Assembly (NCBI GenBank): GCA_018400335.1
Contig: JAGYMT010000052.1
Coordinates: 1-8,376 of the forward strand
Length of the DNA stretch: 8,376 nt
DNA from: Kiritimatiellia bacterium
GTDB lineage: Bacteria > Verrucomicrobiota > Kiritimatiellia > JAAZAB01
Direction: 5' to 3'
The notes beneath the pieces are model-generated. The model worked only from the letters and a program-made list of their open reading frames with translations, was not told the origin of the DNA and searched no databases. Position 1 is the stretch's first letter, and the number at the start of each line of letters is the position of its first letter. This document shows, in pieces, positions 1 to 7,206 of the stretch. The position numbers and the translations under genes are program-made.

Positions 1-1
1 G

Positions 2-205
2 ATCGCCGACGGGCTGATCGCCTCGATCTGGAAACGGCCGCACAGCCTCGTCATTGCGCTGATGAACCGCGGACACCGACCCGTCGGGCAAGGAAAAGAG
101 TATCCGAGGGGGTTCAGTCCGGTCTATGAGCTATGTCACCTGATTAGCCCCGATTTTGAACCTTCCTGTTCCGCGTCTTCTTTTTGCGGGCGATCATCAG
201 AATAG
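2..205 (+). CDS. 3' end of a plus-strand ORF, possibly a LacI-type regulator fragment
   Basis: An open frame enters from the left edge and stops at TAG 203-205, giving 67 residues. It begins with the segment ADGLIASIWKRP and continues to ALMNRGHRPVGQGKEYP. The pattern 'DGLI ... L..RG..PV' recalls the sugar-binding (periplasmic-binding-protein-like) domain of LacI/GalR regulators, where DGLI is followed by a helix and the next strand. If so, the protein ends far too early, because about 150 further residues would be expected; it would be a truncated copy. The last 20 or so residues are rich in Ser and Cys and look like non-native read-out. The gene converges with the minus-strand operon ending at 269. 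The match is short and the upstream part is not visible, so function is unproven. Confidence 0.3.
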   Translation: MADGLIASIWKRPHSLVIALMNRGHRPVGQGKEYPRGFSPVYELCHLISPDFEPSCSASSFCGRSSE

Positions 206-254
206 CGCTCTGCGGCGGCACCCGGCCGACGTGCTGCTGGAACCAGCCGGTCAT
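144..254 (-). CDS. Small basic ORF downstream of the M55 peptidase gene
   Basis: This 36-codon ORF starts 14 bases after the stop of the D-aminopeptidase gene, on the same strand, so it could be the last gene of that operon by translational coupling. The product starts MTGWFQQHVGRVPPQSAIL and ends in a strongly basic tail (MIARKKKTRNRKVQNRG). I see no Shine-Dalgarno sequence before the ATG and do not recognise the family. It overlaps, on the opposite strand, the end of the frame entering from the left edge; at most one of the two is likely to be real over that stretch. It could be a genuine small protein, the remnant of a longer C-terminal part, or chance. Confidence 0.25.
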   Translation of the reverse strand: MTGWFQQHVGRVPPQSAILMIARKKKTRNRKVQNRG

Positions 255-268
255 GCTGGGGCAACGTT

Positions 269-1078
269 TCAGTCGGGCTGGTTCATCAGGCCGATGATGC
301 TATCGGGATGGCGGACGATCGTTTCGCGGGCCGGGTTGTCGCCGCTGCGCCGGAAACTTCGCACAAGGACGTAGGGGGGCGCCAACGTGGGATAGCGAAA
401 GGTCTTTGGCGCGTTTTGGAGAAGGCGCATGGCCTCGGCTGCGCCTTGCCGGATGCGTGCGCGCGCGGCGGCCGGAGCCAGATGCAGCGCGCTGAGCTTG
501 GCGTGGCGGTAGGCCACCGCATCGAGGTCATCCAAACCGTCGGGCAGCAGGCCACGTTTGACCGACACCGTCACCACGCCGGGCGTCAGCGCGGCAGCCT
601 CGTCACAGAGCGCCTGCTCGCCGCACGCCAGAATCGTCGGCACGCCCAGCTCCATGGCGCACAGCGCAAGATTGCCGTACTCACCTATCGAGAGACCGTT
701 GAGCCGCGTGTCGATGTGGTCGAACCACTCCGTGTGGGTGATGTGCGAATATGGCGTGCCCGCCTTGGCGTGCTGCCCCACAAAGGCCAAGGCGGCGAAA
801 GAGCGGTCGAGCCCCCAAGGCCAGACTCTCTCGGAGCAGCCGCGACTGAGCTGCGCTCGCTCGTCGAGCAGCTCGGGGTCGATGCCGCCCGCGCCATGGC
901 CGTCGACGACGATGATCTCATCCGCGCCGGCCTCGGTGAGCCCGGCGACCGCGGCGTTGACCTCGCCGGTGAGCAGCCGCACACCCTTGTCGTAAAATCG
1001 TCCCACATGCTGCACCCAGTCGTCATGGTTGAGGACGCCCGCGGTGCCCTCCATATCGGTCATCAGCAGTATTTTCAT
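269..1078 (-). CDS. M55 family D-aminopeptidase (DppA-like)
   Basis: Predicted zinc-dependent D-aminopeptidase of 269 residues, close to the usual length of the family, which releases N-terminal D-amino acids from short peptides and typically forms a decameric ring in the cytoplasm. Counting from the chosen ATG, the residues that match the metal and active-site set of Bacillus DppA all fall where expected: D8 and E10 in TDMEG, H61 in VVDGHG, H103 in GQHAKAG, H115 in SHITHTEW and E133 in IGEYG. The ATG at 1078 is preferred over an upstream in-frame ATG at 1111 because it places D8 and E10 exactly and because it overlaps the amidohydrolase stop as ATGA, the signature of translational coupling. 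There is no signal peptide. It is the second intact gene of a minus-strand operon. The real substrate may be a small amide rather than a peptide. Confidence 0.93.
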   Translation of the reverse strand: MKILLMTDMEGTAGVLNHDDWVQHVGRFYDKGVRLLTGEVNAAVAGLTEAGADEIIVVDGHGAGGIDPELLDERAQLSRGCSERVWPWGLDRSFAALAFVGQHAKAGTPYSHITHTEWFDHIDTRLNGLSIGEYGNLALCAMELGVPTILACGEQALCDEAAALTPGVVTVSVKRGLLPDGLDDLDAVAYRHAKLSALHLAPAAARARIRQGAAEAMRLLQNAPKTFRYPTLAPPYVLVRSFRRSGDNPARETIVRHPDSIIGLMNQPD

Positions 1079-1956
1079 GTTGGCACGTTCAGCTTCAGCA
1101 GCCGCGCACAATTGCGCCAGTTGAGCTTTTCAAGTGCTTCGGCAGAGAGGCTGTTTGACGCCTTCAGCTCGCGGATCAGCGCGACGGTCCGCCACACACC
1201 GGTGACGTCACTGCGGACGCAGGAGTCGGTGCCGAACATCAGCTTGTCTTGGAACTCGTCCAGAAACTCCAGCCCGAAGGCACGGTCGCGGGTGAGGGCG
1301 TTGTGGCCGCTTCCTGCCGAGATCTCGGCCCAGAGGTTGGGGTACTGGCGCAGCAGGCGCGGCACCGCGCCGCCCGGCTTGACCGGGCCGGGCGGATAAC
1401 CGGCCCGACGGGCGGCGGGCACGTCGGCCGAGATCTCGGCCCAGAAGGTGGGACCGTGGCCGATGAAGACGGTGCCGGGAGAGGTTCGCAGCGCATGCTC
1501 CAGTTTCGGCAGCCCGTAGTCGTCGCACAGCCCGTAGCTGTAGGGCCCGTCCATCATGTCAAACAGGACTGGCAGCCTGAACGCGCCCGCCTGGCGGTAG
1601 AGGTTGAGGCAACGCGGATCGTCAAAGTCGAGCTTGGGCAGCAGTTCGCCGATCCCCTTGCAGCCGCGCGCGGTGTACTCCTCGATCAGAGGGCTGAAAT
1701 CCATGTCCGGCCGGTTGCCGTAGCGCGGGTCGATCAGGCAGAACGGGATGAGGCGGCCCGGATAGCGGGCGCATGCGGCGATGACATCCTCGGTGTCGCA
1801 CTCCAGATACGCACCCTCCGGATGCTCGCTCAGCGCAAGGACGCAGGTGATATCGATCCCCCAGGCGTCCATTTTGGCGATCAGGTTGGTGACGTCGATG
1901 AACTCGCGCCGGTCTGGAGCCACGCGGCCGATGTGGCCATGGATATCAATCAGCAT
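1075..1956 (-). CDS. Amidohydrolase family protein (PF04909 type)
   Basis: Metal-dependent TIM-barrel hydrolase of 293 residues. The N-terminus MLIDIHGHIG gives the HxH metal pair (H6, H8). Other family landmarks are E104 (GIGELLP), H167 in FIGHGPTFW, and D244 in LMFGTDSC, the C-terminal catalytic-metal Asp. The end (EKLNWRNCARLLKL) is the usual helix closing this family. On the strand where many relatives have a His, the sequence reads LPVLFDMMD, so D133 replaces it, which may mean a variant metal site. Known members act as decarboxylases or as lactone or amide hydrolases; the substrate here cannot be read from sequence. The start has AGGA about 13 bases upstream, rather far. The gene begins 14 bases after the DegT remnant stops and overlaps the peptidase gene by 4 bases (ATGA), so the two are probably co-translated. 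The word WAEISA occurs twice, 37 residues apart. Confidence 0.88.
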   Translation of the reverse strand: MLIDIHGHIGRVAPDRREFIDVTNLIAKMDAWGIDITCVLALSEHPEGAYLECDTEDVIAACARYPGRLIPFCLIDPRYGNRPDMDFSPLIEEYTARGCKGIGELLPKLDFDDPRCLNLYRQAGAFRLPVLFDMMDGPYSYGLCDDYGLPKLEHALRTSPGTVFIGHGPTFWAEISADVPAARRAGYPPGPVKPGGAVPRLLRQYPNLWAEISAGSGHNALTRDRAFGLEFLDEFQDKLMFGTDSCVRSDVTGVWRTVALIRELKASNSLSAEALEKLNWRNCARLLKLNVPT

Positions 1957-1970
1957 CGTCTGATTCTTTC

Positions 1971-2195
1971 CTATTGGAACGCGCGTTCGACTTTGGCAAA
2001 GGCGGCGCAGTAGGCGGCCTCTTCATGCCCGTTGTAACCGAAGGCGTCGCCTGTGGCGATGGCCTCATCGAACAGGGCAATGGCGGCCTGCTTCTCCTCC
2101 ACACCGAAGAGGTGCCGCTTCGGCCAGGGGTCCGTGCGAACCTTTGGACCGCCGTTGATGGCAAGCGAGGCAACGGTATCGTGACGAGTAGACAT
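1971..2195 (-). pseudogene. N-terminal remnant of a DegT/DnrJ/EryC1/StrS aminotransferase
   Basis: The ORF encodes 74 residues against roughly 370-420 in intact members of this PLP-dependent aminotransferase family. Residues 9-66 carry the typical start: LAINGGPKVRT, then WPKRHLFGVEEKQAAIALFDEA, then GYNGHEEAAYCAAFAK. The frame stops at TAG right after KVERAFQ. All of the cofactor domain, including the Schiff-base lysine, is missing. KVERAF resembles the last helix of many DegT proteins, so an internal deletion joining both ends of the gene is possible. The ATG has a good ribosome site (GGGAG, 8 bases upstream), so the short peptide may still be translated and may only pass ribosomes toward the amidohydrolase gene 14 bases downstream. 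The intact ancestor probably belonged to the same operon. Enzymatic activity is not expected. Confidence 0.75.
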
Positions 2196-2239
2196 AATAA
2201 GATCTCCCTGGTTTAGGTTTTGTTTGTATTCCCTGTTTT

Positions 2240-2262
2240 CTCCGCCCTTTCAGTTTGCGGAG
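2240..2262 (-). other. Hairpin between the amidohydrolase stub and the DegT remnant
   Basis: A perfect 6-bp inverted repeat (CTCCGC / GCGGAG) encloses an 11-base loop. In transcript orientation it lies about 24 bases after the stub's stop codon and about 45 bases before the DegT ATG. No T-run follows on either strand, so it is not a convincing terminator. It may be a leader structure or chance. Confidence 0.25.
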
Positions 2263-2285
2263 TGTCACGATATTCAACCTTGTAC

Positions 2286-2474
2286 TTACAACCCAAGCAC
2301 GCGAACAGCGTTGCGCCAGAGGATTTTCTCACACGCCTCGGGCCGGATGTTTCCGGCGTCGCGCTGGGCGGTCAGTCACTGGATGTGCTGCATGTCGTTA
2401 TTCACAGAGCAGTAGTCCAGCCCCAGGCCGTAGCTGTCGATCTCTGGCAGTGTACTGCGTTTCATGATGAGCAT
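2286..2474 (-). pseudogene. C-terminal stub of a second amidohydrolase, broken by TGA
   Basis: Read on the minus strand in one frame, 63 codons run from an ATG at 2474 (a second in-frame ATG is at 2465) to TAA at 2286, with one TGA after NNDMQHIQ at 2376-2378. Before the TGA the text is LDYCSVNNDMQHIQ; after it LTAQRDAGNIRPEACEKILW and then RNAVRVLGL. This is the normal C-terminus of the amidohydrolase_2 family, with SDYCSV-type text followed by an (E)KILWRNA.R.LGL closing helix. The TGA could be a mutated TGG (Trp). Everything before the GLDYCSV segment, including the HxH motif and most of the barrel, is absent. It differs from the intact amidohydrolase gene nearby (WRNAVRVLGL against WRNCARLLKL), so it is a separate paralogue and not a simple local duplication. 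Not functional. Confidence 0.7.
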
Positions 2475-2501
2475 TGTTCAAAATCCAGTTGAAAATGTCA
2501 A
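2473..2501 (-). promoter_or_regulatory. Candidate sigma70-type promoter for the minus-strand operon
   Basis: On the minus strand a perfect TTGACA (-35, at 2501-2496) is followed after exactly 17 bases by AACAAT (-10, at 2478-2473), two mismatches from TATAAT. The predicted start near 2466 would give a leader of about 270 bases, running through the amidohydrolase stub before the DegT remnant. It sits directly downstream of a probable terminator, which supports a boundary between two minus-strand transcripts. Confidence 0.5.
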
Positions 2502-2510
2502 GTTTCGACT

Positions 2511-2546
2511 AAAAAAAGCTTTCAGGCGTCCGTTTCGGGCGCTGAA
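2511..2546 (-). terminator. Probable rho-independent terminator (minus strand)
   Basis: On the minus strand, bases 2546 to 2521 fold into a hairpin: TTCA pairs with TGAA, GCG with CGC and CC with GG, around a GAAAC loop, with one bulged C and one C/A mismatch. AGC and then seven T residues (2517-2511) follow at once. It lies about 80 bases after the stop of the DUF6788-like ORF and about 10 bases before the TTGACA element of the next promoter. Confidence 0.55.
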
Positions 2547-2626
2547 CGTCGAAAATTAAGCGAAGAGCCTCGCATTCCGCACATCGGACGCGCAATATCC
2601 GTGCGTCGCAAGGCGTTGCTCAATAG

Positions 2627-2860
2627 CTATTTACTCTGTCGTTCGGCCTTCAAATCATGCGCTATTTCGAGGTTGCAATGCGTTAATTGGGCCAAAATCT
2701 TGCGGTAGTTCTTGATGCCGCGAGCAACCAACGCGGCCTGCGCCGGGGATAGCAGGCTATGCCGTAGGCGGCCATCCTGGCGGCGGCTCCACTCATAATT
2801 TTTCAGCGCTGCCCCGCCGTCTCCACACGCCGATTTTGCTTGACTTTCAACCGTCTGCAT
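2627..2860 (-). CDS. Short DUF6788-like protein, possibly a fragment
   Basis: A 77-residue ORF; the frame is open further upstream to a GTG at 2935 (102 residues). I prefer the ATG at 2860 because AGGTG lies 6 bases before it. The readable part is NYEWSRRQDGRLRHSLLSPA, then NYRKILAQLTHCNLEIAHDL. A Tyr-containing segment, 'DGR.R...L', and an '(I/V).NYR.....L......E' helix recall the DUF6788-type proteins often found near transposases. In those, a Cys-rich segment (C.KP.C.C) precedes this part; here only one Cys remains in SACGDGGAALK, so the N-terminal half looks degenerate. No biochemical role is known to me. A probable terminator follows about 80 bases downstream. It is divergent from the large gene starting at 2990, so the 130 bases between them must hold both promoters; I could not identify them. 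Confidence 0.4.
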   Translation of the reverse strand: MQTVESQAKSACGDGGAALKNYEWSRRQDGRLRHSLLSPAQAALVARGIKNYRKILAQLTHCNLEIAHDLKAERQSK

Positions 2861-2973
2861 GGCATTCACCTGTTCAACAAGCAAAACACGAAGAGCAATC
2901 GCTGAGTAGTTACGCATTATGTTTATGTTGATCACTTAGCTGGCATGAACAACCAGATAAGGGGGCATGAAGT

Positions 2974-2980
2974 GAGAGGA
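2974..2980 (+). promoter_or_regulatory. Shine-Dalgarno site that decides the start of the large gene
   Basis: GAGAGGA lies 9 bases before the ATG at 2990. The upstream in-frame ATG at 2945 has no comparable site, so translation most likely begins at 2990. Confidence 0.6.
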
Positions 2981-2989
2981 AGCTGCATT

Positions 2990-5900
2990 ATGCGTGGCTG
3001 TGCCATGGGGCTCGTAATGGTATCCCTGCAACCGGCCCGGGCTCTGGTAGTTATCGAGGCCTCTGAGCACGTCGGGAAGCAAGCGGAGGTGTTCCGTGAC
3101 AATCGTGCCTCCAATGGAACGTGCGCGGGGGTTATCCTCGGCGACGGCGCCGACCAACGCTCTCCGATAGTGGAGATAGTCCAGGCAACCCCTGACCTGC
3201 CGCCGGGCGACTATACGGCCACGTTCTGGCTGACGGCTGCGCCCATCGCCATCATGCATGAGCTCTCTGTAACGCTCACGGCCAATGACACCCAGGTCAC
3301 GCTTCGCCAGTTTCAGTTCGACCATGAACAACAGTACCGGCCGTACGAGATCGCATTCCTGCACACCGGCGGTCGTGCCCGATTACGTCTCCAGGCCGTA
3401 AGCGCGACCGGTTTTGCAGGGATGCGTGTCGCGCTCTCCAAAGACGAGCACTCATCCCTGCCGCAACTTGACAATCTGATACAGGACAAACTGGATGCCG
3501 GTCCGCGTCCTGATGCACTTTCGGTTGAGCAGGCGATTGACCTGCTCGAGGGCAGACGCGATGTCGAGACGATCGGGGTGTTCGATCATCGTGTGTTGTG
3601 CGATCGAATCGAGATCCGCGCGCGGCGCCAGTCTCGGGTCCTGGTGCGTAACATCGAGGTTGACAAGATTCACTACAAGCCCCGCGAAACCGTTCAGGTT
3701 CATCTGGCGATCCTGGCCATCGAAGCCCCCGGATCGCTTGTGCTGGTGGCCGAGGAGATTCGCGAGATTGACGATGTCCGTGAGGTCTTCCGCAAAACGC
3801 TTGACCCCGCCGTCGGCGCTCACGAGATGCAATTCGCATACACGCTGGATGATGCCGAGTTTGGGCGAGAACTGCGCTGTTCCCTAGTCCGCGACGGCCA
3901 GGTCTATCATGCCAACAGCGTCTTCTTCGGTGTGAGCCGCAACGTATATCGCGTGGGGATAACCGGTTCGGGCGGGCCGCAGGACATGCGCACGATGACC
4001 CGGAAAGGCGCTGATGCCATCATGGCCGCCAACAAGGCTCGCTATGCCAATTACTTCGAGCGTTTCGCCTGGGCTCCCTGCGACTATTCGAACCTCGCGC
4101 CAGCGGACGAAATATTCTTTTCCGGCCAGACGCAATACCCCGGATCGATCAGCGGATACAAATATCTCCTGGCGGCCGCCCACGCCGTCGGTATCAAGGG
4201 AATTACTTACGGAAAGGCCTGTGCTGGCGGTATCGAAGGCTTCCTGACGTTCCAGCGCCACCCGGAGTTTTTCGGGCATTCGCCCGAGGGCCCAGGCACC
4301 GAAGCCTTCAATACCTTCTATCTCGAACGGATGCTGGCCAATGACTACATGCTGCATGCGCCGCCCAGTGAAGGCGGATGGCAGCATTGGGCTAGCGTCT
4401 GGACACGTTTCGACTACGATCCGGCCGTGGCATTCGGCGCGCGGGCCGTCATGGATGGCATCGAGATGTTCGGTTGGGACGGAATCCGCTGGGATGGTCA
4501 CTTCGTGGGGAATATGCGGCCCTTCCTCGACACATTGCTCGCGGCCTACCCGGATTTCCTGCATGGCTACAACATTGCCTTCGCCAACCCGGACGCCACC
4601 CGCTTCCTGCCGTCCGCGTTCAGCAGCGTCGAGGATTTCCACCTTGTCGCCAGCAACCATGGGTTGATGATGGATGAAAGCGTCCGTGACTGGAGCCACT
4701 CGAGCTTCTCGCCGGGGCACATCCGCCCCTTCTACGATGCCATCACCCGGGAAGCCGATTATATCAAACGCATCGGCGGACTGCCCCTGTTCATCACATT
4801 CGACATGGCCTCGAACCAGGACCTTACCTGGAACGTGATCTTTGGCCTGGCCGCCGGCCAACGCTATACCTATATCAACAGCCCTGGAGACTTCCTGTAC
4901 GGGCCGCTTCCCCGCTTTCTGACCCGATACAGCGCGTTGATCTGGGATGATACCGCCCGCCTCGCCAATCCCGATGACGCAATCATCATCAAGCCGGCGG
5001 ATCTGGAAACCACGGAGGAAGCGTTGTGGTGGCGTGAGAGCACCTGGCTGCGCGACTTGGGCAACGGGCGCTACCAGCTTCTCGTTAATCTGGTTAATCC
5101 CCCGCGATACCGTCAGTTCAGCAGCCGGGTACAAACGCCGGCCGGCCAGCGGGAGAATGTTGATATTGCACTGACCTTGCCGGCAGGCGCCCGGCTGTTG
5201 CGCGCGGTCCATGCATCGCCCGATCTGAGCGGAGGACACGAGATCTTGCCGGTGGCCGTTCAAGGCGAACAACGGACGGTCGTGCTGCCGCGCCTGCACC
5301 GCTGGAGCATTGTTGTCTTCGACATCGAGGGCGGCCCCGAGCCGCCGTTCGCGTTGACCACGCCGGTCGAGGATGCCGCCGCGATCCTGGAACAACAGTC
5401 CGAGGAGCGCGCGAGGAAGGAAGCCGAGCGTCGGGCCGAGGCCGGGATCGGACCCGGACAACCCGACACCCCACAAGCACTGCCACCCTACCGGGACTAC
5501 GAGCGCGCGTTCAACGCCGACGCGGAAATTGCCAAAGCGCTCAAACTCCCCGACACCGTCTCCATCCGGCGCAACGGGCGGCTCGATGTCCACCATGCGC
5601 GCGGCGTGTTTGCCTGGCTCAACCCGATTGAGGCCGCTGCCGCGCAAATTGAAACATCAGGAACCTACAGCCCCTCGTGGGTTGACTACGTCGGGTTCCG
5701 GCGCGGCGCGCAAGGGTGCATGGACGACTATCCCGAAACGCTCGAAGACCTTACGATGTTCGATGTGGTCGTCCTCGACAACATCCACGCCGTCCACCTG
5801 GGACCGCGGCGGCGTGCATTGCTGAACGAGTACGTCAAGGCAGGTGGCAGCCTTATGGTCATGGGCGGGTACTTTAACCTCTCACTGGGAGCCGATCATA

Positions 5901-7186
5901 ACACGGCTCTGGCGCAAGCGCTACCCGTGCGGATCCGGCGTTACGACGATGTGCATCGCGACAACCGGGGATTACGGTTGCGGCCCGTCGCGGAATCTTT
6001 TTTCGACAAGGGTATCGTGTGGGATCCTCCGGCCCATGCCTATATGGTTGACACCTCCCCGCTGACGGATGATGCCACGGTTCTCTTGTGTGCCGATGAG
6101 CATCCCGCGATCGTCGCGCGCCGCTACGGCCAGGGCCGGATCATTACCGTGATGATCAACCCCCACGGGGCGCCAGGCGACGGGACCACGCCCTATTGGG
6201 AATGGCACCACTGGCCCCGTGTGCTTCAGTCCTGCCTGCGGTGGCTCGGAGAGGATGCCGGCCGGATCGTCAAGGACGAGCGCGACCGCCGCGCCATCGA
6301 TCCATCCAAGCCGACGGCCGAAGATTTGATGCTGGAGGCTTGCATACTGTCCGATGCCGAGTTCACCGCCAGACTCAAGGCCGCGCAGGAGAACATCGTG
6401 GACCCCGAGAGCGCTCGCTTGATCTTGCAGGTGGCTGTCGAACAGGTGGATAAGATATCCGATATGGAACTGTTGACGGATGTGGTAGCGCGCGCATCCC
6501 GCTATTTCGATGAGACTTTCAGCGGGCTGGGGCGATCCCTGATGGATTCGTCGCACGATTTCATCCGCGAGGCCGGATTCCAGATAGCAGGTCTGGCTGG
6601 CGAACGCGCATTGCGCCCCCGTATCCAAGCTGCACTCGGTGAATCCAACCCGACGCTCGTGCGCGAAGCCCTGATCGCCCTGGGCCGGCTGGGCGATCCG
6701 GCCGCCGCACCCGTCGTGCGTCGATATCTGCGGTCACGCCCCTCAGAGGCATTCCTGGCAAATTCGGTCCTGTTGCAGCTCGGGGATACCGGCCTGCTCG
6801 ATGATGCCCTGCAAGCCTACGAGGAAGGTGTGCGCCGCAGCCTGCGGCTTAAGAGCGGACGGCGTTCCGCCCATGAGAACTTGCATGGCGGAACATCCTT
6901 TAAACTGACACCCGAGGCGCGACGGAGCGCGATGGTCGAGTATCGGCGCGTGATCCAGCTCGAACAGCAGGCCTTGCACGACATGCGCCACTTCCGCGAA
7001 AGCCTGATTTTGCTCGACCAAGTCCACTGGGACACGATTGCCGCGTTCTTTGCTGGAACGGAAACCCTAGAGCTGCAAGCCGGCGCGTTTGCCTTCATGG
7101 CCCGAATCCCGCCAGAGGAGGTCTCAAAATACCGAGAACGCTTCCGATCCGCGCGCCTTCCCGGCCTACGGCTGCTGGCTGAATAA
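2990..7186 (+). CDS. Giant multidomain GH66-like glycosidase with GATase-like and HEAT-like C-terminus
   Basis: Protein of about 1398 residues (1413 from an ATG at 2945 lacking a ribosome site). Residue 1-18 (MRGCAMGLVMVSLQPARA) could be a weak signal peptide with an ARA cleavage site. Approximate domains: 20-145, a beta-sandwich like carbohydrate-binding modules (PPGDYTATFWL); 217-318, an Ig-like domain (IHYKPRETVQVHLAI); 320-677, a TIM barrel with FGWDGIRWDGH at 494-504, resembling GH66 and related alpha-glucan enzymes, with D502 the candidate nucleophile and E563 (MMDESVRDW) a possible acid/base; 694-787, a beta domain closing the glycosidase; 794-824, a charged helical linker rich in Glu, Arg and Ala; 867-1090, a class I glutamine-amidotransferase/ThuA-like domain (MFDVVVLDNIH, AGGSLMVMGGYF) with Tyr where the catalytic Cys would sit; 1133-1354, alpha-helical repeats of HEAT type (VREALIALGRLGDPAAAPVV). 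It probably binds and cleaves a polysaccharide outside the cytoplasm. Family assignment of the barrel is by motif only. Confidence 0.8.
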   Translation: MRGCAMGLVMVSLQPARALVVIEASEHVGKQAEVFRDNRASNGTCAGVILGDGADQRSPIVEIVQATPDLPPGDYTATFWLTAAPIAIMHELSVTLTANDTQVTLRQFQFDHEQQYRPYEIAFLHTGGRARLRLQAVSATGFAGMRVALSKDEHSSLPQLDNLIQDKLDAGPRPDALSVEQAIDLLEGRRDVETIGVFDHRVLCDRIEIRARRQSRVLVRNIEVDKIHYKPRETVQVHLAILAIEAPGSLVLVAEEIREIDDVREVFRKTLDPAVGAHEMQFAYTLDDAEFGRELRCSLVRDGQVYHANSVFFGVSRNVYRVGITGSGGPQDMRTMTRKGADAIMAANKARYANYFERFAWAPCDYSNLAPADEIFFSGQTQYPGSISGYKYLLAAAHAVGIKGITYGKACAGGIEGFLTFQRHPEFFGHSPEGPGTEAFNTFYLERMLANDYMLHAPPSEGGWQHWASVWTRFDYDPAVAFGARAVMDGIEMFGWDGIRWDGHFVGNMRPFLDTLLAAYPDFLHGYNIAFANPDATRFLPSAFSSVEDFHLVASNHGLMMDESVRDWSHSSFSPGHIRPFYDAITREADYIKRIGGLPLFITFDMASNQDLTWNVIFGLAAGQRYTYINSPGDFLYGPLPRFLTRYSALIWDDTARLANPDDAIIIKPADLETTEEALWWRESTWLRDLGNGRYQLLVNLVNPPRYRQFSSRVQTPAGQRENVDIALTLPAGARLLRAVHASPDLSGGHEILPVAVQGEQRTVVLPRLHRWSIVVFDIEGGPEPPFALTTPVEDAAAILEQQSEERARKEAERRAEAGIGPGQPDTPQALPPYRDYERAFNADAEIAKALKLPDTVSIRRNGRLDVHHARGVFAWLNPIEAAAAQIETSGTYSPSWVDYVGFRRGAQGCMDDYPETLEDLTMFDVVVLDNIHAVHLGPRRRALLNEYVKAGGSLMVMGGYFNLSLGADHNTALAQALPVRIRRYDDVHRDNRGLRLRPVAESFFDKGIVWDPPAHAYMVDTSPLTDDATVLLCADEHPAIVARRYGQGRIITVMINPHGAPGDGTTPYWEWHHWPRVLQSCLRWLGEDAGRIVKDERDRRAIDPSKPTAEDLMLEACILSDAEFTARLKAAQENIVDPESARLILQVAVEQVDKISDMELLTDVVARASRYFDETFSGLGRSLMDSSHDFIREAGFQIAGLAGERALRPRIQAALGESNPTLVREALIALGRLGDPAAAPVVRRYLRSRPSEAFLANSVLLQLGDTGLLDDALQAYEEGVRRSLRLKSGRRSAHENLHGGTSFKLTPEARRSAMVEYRRVIQLEQQALHDMRHFRESLILLDQVHWDTIAAFFAGTETLELQAGAFAFMARIPPEEVSKYRERFRSARLPGLRLLAE

Positions 7187-7206
7187 GATGGATTCAGGGT
7201 CAGCTA

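Noticed and set aside
308..1399. 363-codon plus-strand frame across the operon
   Set aside because: It is antisense to the M55 and amidohydrolase genes, whose metal-site residues are all present; its own sequence is low-complexity Arg/Ala/Gly text.
1249..2013. 254-codon plus-strand frame
   Set aside because: Antisense shadow of the amidohydrolase gene, with no recognisable motif.
2503..2554. 7-bp inverted repeat TTTCGAC / GTCGAAA flanking the terminator hairpin
   Set aside because: The arms are short, 38 bases apart, and the inner hairpin explains the region better.
2945..2989. Upstream ATG at 2945 as start of the giant gene
   Set aside because: No Shine-Dalgarno sequence precedes it, and the added residues are polar and would bury the possible signal peptide; the ATG at 2990 has GAGAGGA 9 bases upstream.
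3884..5647. 587-codon open frame on the minus strand inside the giant gene
   Set aside because: It lies entirely antisense to a plus-strand frame with clear glycosidase motifs, has no family text of its own, and is explained by GC-biased codons of the sense gene.
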